From positions 1 to 6,468 of the forward strand of contig CAMWWF010000175.1 in NCBI GenBank assembly GCA_947177885.1: a stretch of DNA of 6,468 nt, read 5' to 3'. Positions 1 to 4,204 of the stretch are shown here, in pieces. Under the pieces are notes generated by a model that was given only the letters and a program-made list of their open reading frames with translations, did not search any database and was not told the DNA's origin. Both the position numbers and the translations under genes were made by a program. This stretch comes from an uncultured Lachnospiraceae bacterium (GTDB taxonomy: Bacteria; Bacillota_A; Clostridia; Lachnospirales; Lachnospiraceae). Each line of letters starts with the position of its first letter. Position 1 is the first letter of the stretch.

Positions 1-1
1 A

Positions 2-553
2 TATCCCCATGAGCTGTCCGGCGGTATGCGGCAGAGAGTGATGATCGCCATGGCGCTGGCCTGTGAACCGGATATCCTGATCGCGGATGAACCTACCACG
101 GCGCTGGATGTTACCATTCAGGCGCAGATCCTGGAGCTGATGCAGGAGCTGCAGAAGAAGATGGGTATGGCGATCATCATGGTAACCCATGATCTGGGTG
201 TCATAGCCAGCATGTGTGACGAGATCATTGTCATGTACGGAGGACGTGTCTGTGAGCGGGGAACTGCCGAGGATATTTTCTATCGTTCGGGACATGAGTA
301 TACAAAAGGGCTTCTCCGTTCCATCCCCAAGGCCGACGGAGGCAAGGAGAGACTGGTGCCCATCGCCGGCACCCCCATCAATCTCCTGAATCTGCCCAAG
401 GGCTGCGCGTTCTGTACAAGATGTGACGAAGCCATGAAGATCTGTCTGACGGAAGTACCTCCTCAGGTGCAGATGCCGGACGGGCATTATGCTTCCTGTT
501 GGTTGACATATAAGAAACAGATGGAAGAGACAGGAGGTGCGGAAAATGAGTAG
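2..553 (+). CDS. oppD: Oligopeptide/dipeptide ABC transporter ATP-binding protein, OppD/DppD type (5'-truncated by window edge)
   Basis: This is one of the two cytoplasmic ATPases that drive peptide import through an Opp/Dpp permease. Only the last 183 residues are visible. The reading frame is open from base 2, so the ATG at 26 is an internal methionine and not the start. In order, the fragment shows the ABC signature LSGGMRQR (visible residues 5-12), Walker B ILIADE with the catalytic Glu (25-30), the D-loop ALD (34-36) and the H-loop His63 in VTHDLGVI. The C-terminal extension is typical of the peptide/nickel transporter family. It has Cys135, Cys141, Cys148 and Cys166, the CxxxxxC-x6-C...C pattern that binds a [4Fe-4S] cluster in a structurally studied DppD, plus an extra Cys138. 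Walker A and the Q-loop lie off the window. The stop overlaps the start of the next ATPase gene (ATGAGTAG), suggesting translational coupling. OppD and DppD cannot be told apart from this fragment. Confidence 0.95.
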   Translation, partial: YPHELSGGMRQRVMIAMALACEPDILIADEPTTALDVTIQAQILELMQELQKKMGMAIIMVTHDLGVIASMCDEIIVMYGGRVCERGTAEDIFYRSGHEYTKGLLRSIPKADGGKERLVPIAGTPINLLNLPKGCAFCTRCDEAMKICLTEVPPQVQMPDGHYASCWLTYKKQMEETGGAENE

Positions 554-1508
554 CGAATACCTGGTTGAAGTGGAAGACTTAAAACAATACTTCCCCATAA
601 AGACAGGCTTTTTCAAGACGACTCCCTTAAAGGCGGTGGACGGTGTGTCCTTTAACATCAGGCCCGGTGAGACACTGGGGCTGGTAGGAGAGTCGGGATG
701 CGGCAAGACTACCGTGGGACGTACCATATTGAGATTATACGAGCCTACCGGCGGCTCCATTAAGTATATGGGAGAGGAGATCACAGCCGCCAATATGCAT
801 GAGCACCGCAAGCATATGCAGATGGTGTTCCAGGATCCCTATTCCTCATTGAATCCCCGTATGACGGTGGAGGATATTATCGGCGAACCTCTGGATGTGC
901 ACAAGCTTTACAGCAGTAAGCAGGAGCGCCGTGACAAGATCCTGGGGCTTATGGAACTGGTGGGACTGAATGCGGAGCACGCAACCCGCTATGCTCATGA
1001 GTTTTCAGGCGGACAGAGACAGCGTATCGGTATTGCCAGGGCGCTGGCGGTGGACCCCAAGTTCATTGTCTGCGATGAGGCGGTCAGTGCACTGGACGTA
1101 TCCATTCAGGCACAGGTCATCAATATGTTTGAGGATCTGCAGCAGAAGCTGGGGGTGGCATATCTGTTTATTGCCCATGATCTGCTGGTGGTGAGACATA
1201 TCTCCAACAGGATTGCCGTTATGTATCTGGGAAGAGTGGTGGAGATCGGCGATGCGGACGAGGTGTATGATAATCCTCAGCATCCTTACACCCAGTCGCT
1301 TCTCAGCGCGGTGCCCATACCTGATCCGATTGCGGCAAAGCAGAGCCAGAGGATCGTGCTCTCCGGTGATGTGCCCAGTCCCATGAATATGCCTACGGGC
1401 TGTGCGTTCCGTACCCGCTGCCGTTTCGCTACGGAGAAGTGTGCACAGGAATGTCCCGCTCTGACAGTGAGAGAAAACGGAAGTCAGGTGGCATGTTTTA
1501 ACCGGTAA
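546..1508 (+). CDS. oppF: Oligopeptide/dipeptide ABC transporter ATP-binding protein, OppF/DppF type
   Basis: This is the second ATPase of the peptide importer; it forms a heterodimer with the OppD-type protein under the membrane permeases. With the ATG at 546 it is 320 residues, normal for OppF. I chose this start because GGAGG at 533-537 lies 8 bases upstream. The in-frame GTG at 537 overlaps that site and has no better one. Visible motifs are Walker [10 protein letters not shown] (48-56), the Q-loop in [12 protein letters not shown] (Gln96), the signature FSGGQRQR (153-160), Walker B FIVCDE (173-178), the D-loop SALD and H-loop His211 in IAHDL. The residue after the catalytic Glu is Ala (DEAVSALD) where many homologues have Pro. 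The C-terminal domain has Cys286, Cys292, Cys299 and Cys317, matching the family's Fe-S-type pattern, and an extra Cys303. It overlaps oppD by 8 bases. No convincing terminator follows, only a T-rich stretch without a strong hairpin. Confidence 0.96.
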   Translation: MSSEYLVEVEDLKQYFPIKTGFFKTTPLKAVDGVSFNIRPGETLGLVGESGCGKTTVGRTILRLYEPTGGSIKYMGEEITAANMHEHRKHMQMVFQDPYSSLNPRMTVEDIIGEPLDVHKLYSSKQERRDKILGLMELVGLNAEHATRYAHEFSGGQRQRIGIARALAVDPKFIVCDEAVSALDVSIQAQVINMFEDLQQKLGVAYLFIAHDLLVVRHISNRIAVMYLGRVVEIGDADEVYDNPQHPYTQSLLSAVPIPDPIAAKQSQRIVLSGDVPSPMNMPTGCAFRTRCRFATEKCAQECPALTVRENGSQVACFNR

Positions 1509-1576
1509 GCGCCTGTTATGCATCTATAGGTATCTTTTTGGGATTTTAATTTTATATTTTTGGCTAATTTTACTCA

Positions 1577-1605
1577 TAGACAATTTATTCGTGAGTGGTT
1601 ATACT
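1577..1605 (+). promoter_or_regulatory. Candidate sigma-A promoter P1 for the peptide-binding lipoprotein gene
   Basis: A -35 box TAGACA (1577-1582, 5 of 6 to consensus) and a -10 box TATACT (1600-1605, 5 of 6) are separated by exactly 17 bases. An AT-rich stretch lies directly upstream. Transcription would start near 1612, giving a leader of about 213 nucleotides. It is the best promoter match in the gap, and it lets the binding-protein gene be expressed independently of the ATPase genes upstream. Confidence 0.6.
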
Positions 1606-1658
1606 CATGGAGTGGCAATGTTCAAAAGGCGGCTGCGCTTACAAAGATTCCGTTTACC

Positions 1659-1672
1659 GGACAGTCATGTCC
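1659..1672 (+). other. Small hairpin in the lipoprotein gene leader
   Basis: GGACA (1659-1663) and TGTCC (1668-1672) form a perfect 5-bp stem around a 4-base loop. There is no T-run after it, so it is not a terminator. It lies inside the leader predicted from P1. Its function is unknown and it could be chance. Confidence 0.2.
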
Positions 1673-1717
1673 CTGAGCAGCGGACCTGTGGAATATTTCC
1701 ATTTATTGCTGACGGCA

Positions 1718-1767
1718 ATAACAGTCAATATTAGTAACAGTTAGTACCAAGTAACGGTTAATACCAA
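1718..1767 (+). repeat. Tandem 17-bp direct repeats, probable operator
   Basis: Two adjoining 17-bp units, GTAACAGTTAGTACCAA (1734-1750) and GTAACGGTTAATACCAA (1751-1767), match at 15 of 17 positions. A more degenerate 16-bp unit (1718-1733, 11 of 16 matches) directly precedes them. Each good unit contains an odd-centred palindrome, TAAC-N-GTTA (1735-1743 and 1752-1760). The second unit overlaps the -35 box of promoter candidate P2. Repeats near helical phase beside a promoter suggest binding of a transcription factor, which I cannot identify. Confidence 0.5.
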
Positions 1768-1787
1768 ATGGTGACATTTGATATTAT
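1758..1787 (+). promoter_or_regulatory. Weaker candidate promoter P2 for the peptide-binding lipoprotein gene
   Basis: TTAATA (1758-1763, 4 of 6) and TATTAT (1782-1787, 5 of 6) are 18 bases apart. The -35 box lies within the second 17-bp repeat, so a protein bound there would block or touch polymerase. The start site would be near 1794, about 30 bases before the gene. P2 could be an alternative to P1 or used together with it. Confidence 0.35.
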
Positions 1788-1824
1788 ATAGATCCAAACG
1801 GGAAAAAATAAGGAGGAAATTATT

Positions 1825-3624
1825 ATGAAGAAATTTACTGCAGTTTCTATGGCGTTTGCATTGTCACTCGGTGTTCTGACCGGATGCGGCGGCGACAATA
1901 ATGCAAGTACCCCCCTCAGTTCGGATGATCAGTCTTCCGTGGCACAGGATTCCGGATCACAGGCGTCCGACGGACAGACTTCCGACGGACAGACTTCCGA
2001 AGTTGATTACAATGAGGTATTTACAGTGGATCCTCACGACTGGGGAACCTACGACGAACTGATCACTACGATCAGAACCACTACCGATTTTGCAGAGCGT
2101 GAGGCGCTGATGCATCAGGCGGAGGATATGCTCATGAATACCGGAGCGCTCCTTCCCCTCTATTATTATAATGATGTTTACATGCAGAAGGACTATGTTT
2201 CAAATGTCTATTCCAATCTGTTTGGTTACAAGTTCTTCATGTTCGCCAAGACCAACGGCGATACCCTGAGACTGAATCTGGGCAGTGAACCTGACAAGCT
2301 TGATCCCGCTTTGAACAGCTCCGTAGACGGCGCATGTCTGGCAGTGAACAGCTTTGCAGGTCTGTATACCTATGACGATGACTGCAATGCGGTTCCCGAT
2401 CTGGCAGCTGACGAGCAGATCAGCGAGGACGGTATGACTTATACTCTTACCCTGCTTCCTGATCTGAAATGGTCCGACGGTTCCGAACTGAACGCAAATG
2501 ATTTTATTTATGCGTGGAACCGTGCCATTGCTCCCGAAACCGCTTCCGACTACGGCTATATGTTTGATATCGTGGCAAGAAACGATGACGGTTCTCTGAA
2601 GGTGACTGCAAGCGAGGATGCACAGACACTGACCATTGAGCTGGTTGCACCCTGTGCGTACTTCAACGAGCTGCTGGCATTCCCTACCTACTTCCCTGTA
2701 AAGCAGTCCGAGGTGGAAGGTGCGGCTGACTGGCAGACCAATCCCGGCGCATGGGCGCAGGAGGCAGGCTTCATCACAAACGGCGCTTACACTCTGTCCG
2801 CATGGACCCATGACGAGAGCATGACTTATGTGAAGAACCCTAACTATCACAGAGCGGACGAGGTGGAGATCGAGACACTGCAGTTCATGCTCAGTGATGA
2901 TGATACCGCAATTTACGCTGCATACAATGCGGGTAACCTTGACTTTATCGATACTGTTCCCACGGATGAGATCCAGGCGCTGCTGAGCAATCCTGAGTTC
3001 TACATTGTAGATCAGCTGGGAACTTATTATGTAAGCTTCAATGTGAACAGCCCTCTGTTTGACGGCAAGACGACAGCACAGGCTAATGCGATGAGAAAAG
3101 CTTTTGCTCTGCTGGCTGACCGTGACTATATCTGCGAGAATATCGGACAGACCGGACAGAAGCCTGCAAATACCTTTATTCCCATCGGTATGGCTGACGG
3201 TAACGGCGGCGTGTTCAAGGAGAATGACGCTGACTATACTTTTGAGGATGAGGCTAACGTAGGTTACTTTGATCCCGTATGGTCCCAGGCTAACGTAGAT
3301 GAGGCGATCGCACTGCTTGAGTTTGCAGGCTACAAGTTTGAGAACGGTGTGCTTTCCGCAGAGACTCCCATTTCCTTTGAGTATCTGACCAACAACACCT
3401 CCGGTCATATTGCCATCGCTGAAGCGCTTCAGCAGGACTTCTCAGTGATCGGTGTGAATATGACCATCAACAGCATTGATTGGGCAGTATTCCTGAATGA
3501 GAGAAAGGAAGGCAATTACGATATCGCCCGTAACGGCTGGCTTGCAGATTTCAGTGATCCTATCAACATGCTGGAGATGTGGACTACCGAGTCCGGTAAC
3601 AATGACTGTCAGTTTGGCAGATAA
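1825..3624 (+). CDS. Peptide-binding lipoprotein, OppA/SBP_bac_5 family, circularly permuted
   Basis: This is a secreted, lipid-anchored receptor that should deliver peptides to the Opp/Dpp permease. The start is clear: AGGAGG (1811-1816) lies 8 bases before the ATG. Residues 1-20 are a signal peptide (KK, then a hydrophobic core) with lipobox LTGC and lipidated Cys21. Residues 22-59 are a Ser/Asp/Gln-rich linker. The order after that is unusual. Residues about 60-143 match the family's C-terminus: a helix like YDELI, then ALMHQAEDML, then LLPLYYYNDVYM, then GYKFFMF. From about 144 the normal mature N-terminus begins (TLRLNLGSEPDKLDPAL). It is followed by the family signature around LKWSDGSELNANDFIYAW (214-231), TNGAYTLSAW (318-327) and finally RNGWLADFSDP (569-579). 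The protein ends at GNNDCQFGR (591-599), where relatives continue into the displaced segment. Its 599 residues account for a complete fold. Membership of the family is secure; the exact peptide or other ligand is unknown. The symbol is left blank because of the altered architecture. Confidence 0.93.
   Translation: MKKFTAVSMAFALSLGVLTGCGGDNNASTPLSSDDQSSVAQDSGSQASDGQTSDGQTSEVDYNEVFTVDPHDWGTYDELITTIRTTTDFAEREALMHQAEDMLMNTGALLPLYYYNDVYMQKDYVSNVYSNLFGYKFFMFAKTNGDTLRLNLGSEPDKLDPALNSSVDGACLAVNSFAGLYTYDDDCNAVPDLAADEQISEDGMTYTLTLLPDLKWSDGSELNANDFIYAWNRAIAPETASDYGYMFDIVARNDDGSLKVTASEDAQTLTIELVAPCAYFNELLAFPTYFPVKQSEVEGAADWQTNPGAWAQEAGFITNGAYTLSAWTHDESMTYVKNPNYHRADEVEIETLQFMLSDDDTAIYAAYNAGNLDFIDTVPTDEIQALLSNPEFYIVDQLGTYYVSFNVNSPLFDGKTTAQANAMRKAFALLADRDYICENIGQTGQKPANTFIPIGMADGNGGVFKENDADYTFEDEANVGYFDPVWSQANVDEAIALLEFAGYKFENGVLSAETPISFEYLTNNTSGHIAIAEALQQDFSVIGVNMTINSIDWAVFLNERKEGNYDIARNGWLADFSDPINMLEMWTTESGNNDCQFGR
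1966..2000 (+). repeat. 15-bp tandem repeat encoding the lipoprotein linker
   Basis: The unit TCCGACGGACAGACT occurs perfectly twice (1966-1980 and 1981-1995), followed by a 5-base partial third copy. It encodes SDGQT repeats in the flexible linker between the lipid anchor and the folded domain. It is in frame, so changes in copy number would only lengthen or shorten the tether. It ends two bases before the transposed C-terminal segment. Confidence 0.9.
2002..2253 (+). other. Transposed C-terminal segment of the peptide-binding domain (residues about 60-143)
   Basis: These roughly 84 codons encode what is the C-terminal end in ordinary OppA-family proteins. Compared from memory with E. coli OppA, GTYDELI...REALMHQAEDML...LLPLYYYNDVYM aligns with its PAFDSIM...RTALYTKAEQQL...IVPVYYYVNARL, and the segment ends near OppA's own last residues. 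Boundaries are accurate to a few residues: the linker side is around Glu59/Val60 and the join to the normal N-terminus is around Thr143/Asn144. No second copy of this segment follows the stop at 3624. Confidence 0.85.
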
Positions 3625-3651
3625 ATAAAATAAAAAATCCGTTTGGAGATG

Positions 3652-3684
3652 ACCCGGCTGCGTGAGCGGCCGGGTTTCTGTTTT
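3652..3684 (+). terminator. Intrinsic terminator after the peptide-binding lipoprotein gene
   Basis: ACCCGGCTGC (3652-3661) pairs with GCGGCCGGGT (3666-3675) to form a 10-bp stem with one T-G wobble and a GTGA tetraloop. It is followed by the T-rich tail TTTCTGTTTT. It lies 27 bases after the stop codon and separates the transporter region from secG. Confidence 0.92.
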
Positions 3685-3706
3685 CAGGCAACTTTTGCGA
3701 AAGTAC

Positions 3707-3735
3707 TTGCCTTTTTGTACCATTTATGGTAACAT
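3707..3735 (+). promoter_or_regulatory. Candidate secG promoter
   Basis: TTGCCT (3707-3712) and TAACAT (3730-3735) are 17 bases apart, each 4 of 6 to consensus. A TGG directly before the -10 box supplies an extended -10 element (TGn). It lies just after the upstream terminator and about 30 bases before secG, so some promoter is required here. Confidence 0.5.
3718..3731 (+). repeat. Perfect 14-bp inverted repeat overlapping the secG promoter
   Basis: TACCAT (3718-3723) and ATGGTA (3726-3731) are perfect inverted copies separated by TT. The site fills the end of the promoter spacer and overlaps the first bases of the -10 box. It could be a repressor site. A short palindrome in an AT-rich promoter could also arise by chance. 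Confidence 0.35.
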
Positions 3736-3764
3736 GATATCTGCTTGACATTAGGAGGTGTGAA

Positions 3765-4004
3765 ATGGGAGCATTGAGAACGTTCATAACGATAATTTTT
3801 ATATTGGTATGTATAGCACTCACGGTGTTGGTATTGATGCAGGAAGGCAAGTCAGCAGGCTTAGGCTCCATCGGCGGAGCGGCGGAAACCTACTGGGGCA
3901 AGAATAAGGGACGCTCCATGGAAGGACTTCTGGTAAAGCTGACGAAGGTTCTGGCTGTATTATTTATGGTCATTGCGGCAATACTGAATCTGAATGTATT
4001 TTAA
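3765..4004 (+). CDS. secG: Preprotein translocase subunit SecG
   Basis: SecG is the small membrane subunit of the SecYEG channel; it assists SecA-driven export of proteins such as the lipoprotein encoded upstream. The product is 79 residues, a normal length for Firmicute SecG. It shows the family layout: a first membrane helix (about residues 4-25), a conserved loop with LMQEGKSAGLGSIGGAAETYW and a GKNKGRSMEG stretch, and a second membrane helix (about 58-78). The ATG at 3765 is preceded by AGGAGG (3753-3758) at 6 bases. It has its own promoter candidate and its own terminator, so it is probably transcribed as a single gene although rnr follows. Confidence 0.97.
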   Translation: MGALRTFITIIFILVCIALTVLVLMQEGKSAGLGSIGGAAETYWGKNKGRSMEGLLVKLTKVLAVLFMVIAAILNLNVF

Positions 4005-4018
4005 GTTAGGATACTGGG

Positions 4019-4053
4019 AAACACTCTTGTGGCTGTCACGAGGGTGTTTTTTT
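4019..4053 (+). terminator. Intrinsic terminator after secG
   Basis: ACACTCTTGTG (4021-4031) pairs with CACGAGGGTGT (4037-4047) as an 11-bp stem with two G-T wobbles and a 5-base loop. The stem can be extended by two A-T pairs and runs into seven consecutive T residues (4047-4053). It begins 14 bases after the secG stop and should limit read-through into rnr. Confidence 0.9.
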
Positions 4054-4154
4054 ATAAAAACAGCAATATGCCGAAAGTGCGTGAGCCTTTACGGATGAAA
4101 TGCGGGCGGAACGACTCTGCCGTACAGGGTATTGGTCAGGCGGATGCGGACAGA

Positions 4155-4183
4155 TTGCTGTGAACGGCCCCAATTGCCATAAT
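4155..4183 (+). promoter_or_regulatory. rnr: Candidate rnr promoter
   Basis: TTGCTG (4155-4160, 3 of 6) and CATAAT (4178-4183, 5 of 6) are separated by 17 bases. Transcription would begin near 4190, leaving a leader of only about 15 nucleotides before the proposed rnr start. A promoter is expected here because secG ends in a strong terminator. The -35 box is poor, so an activator or another promoter is possible. Confidence 0.45.
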
Positions 4184-4192
4184 CGGCAATTG
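4171..4192 (+). repeat. Perfect inverted repeat centred on the rnr -10 box
   Basis: The 8-base arms CAATTGCC (4171-4178) and GGCAATTG (4185-4192) flank the spacer ATAATC. The candidate -10 box CATAAT (4178-4183) lies inside it, a typical repressor operator position. If transcribed from further upstream, the repeat could instead form a hairpin ending 12 bases before the rnr start. It lacks a T-run, so it is not a terminator. Confidence 0.55.
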
Positions 4193-4204
4193 AAGCGGAA
4201 AGGT

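Larger units (their letters stand above)
1509..1824 (+). other. Intergenic region between oppF and the peptide-binding lipoprotein gene
   Basis: This 316-base gap appears to be regulatory. It begins with an AT-rich tract (about 1536-1576) that could act as an UP element for the promoter at 1577-1605. A small hairpin follows at 1659-1672, then tandem operator-like repeats at 1718-1767, a second promoter candidate at 1758-1787 and the ribosome binding site AGGAGG at 1811-1816. If transcription starts near 1612, the leader would be about 210 nucleotides. I do not recognise any known riboswitch or T-box. I looked for remnants of a peptide-binding protein gene here and saw none. Confidence 0.6.

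Noticed and set aside
537..545. GTG start for OppF at 537
   Set aside because: It overlaps the GGAGG that serves the ATG at 546, and the family alignment does not need the three extra residues.
1530..1570. Terminator after oppF
   Set aside because: The stretch is T-rich, but I find no stable hairpin directly before it. It fits better as an AT-rich upstream element for promoter P1.
1607..1744. A 45-codon open frame (ATG to TAG) in the gap before the peptide-binding lipoprotein gene
   Set aside because: The ATG overlaps the end of the P1 -10 region, so P1 transcripts would start after it. There is no good ribosome binding site, no recognisable motif, and the frame runs into the tandem repeats. 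A frame this short is expected by chance.
2200..3408. A long open frame (402 codons) on the - strand inside the lipoprotein gene
   Set aside because: It is the mirror of a real gene with strong codon bias. It has no ribosome binding site, no recognisable domain and a composition rich in Val, Ile and Cys typical of such shadows. The same holds for the - strand frames opposite oppF and rnr.
1825..3624. The lipoprotein gene as a broken or chimeric pseudogene
   Set aside because: There is no frameshift or internal stop, the signal peptide and ribosome binding site are intact, and every expected segment is present once. The rearrangement therefore looks like an orderly permutation and not decay.
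4100..4204. A 35-residue N-terminal extension of RNase R
   Set aside because: The frame is open to an ATG at 4100, but the added residues do not resemble any RNase R N-terminus. They cover the inverted repeat and the promoter candidate and have no ribosome binding site.
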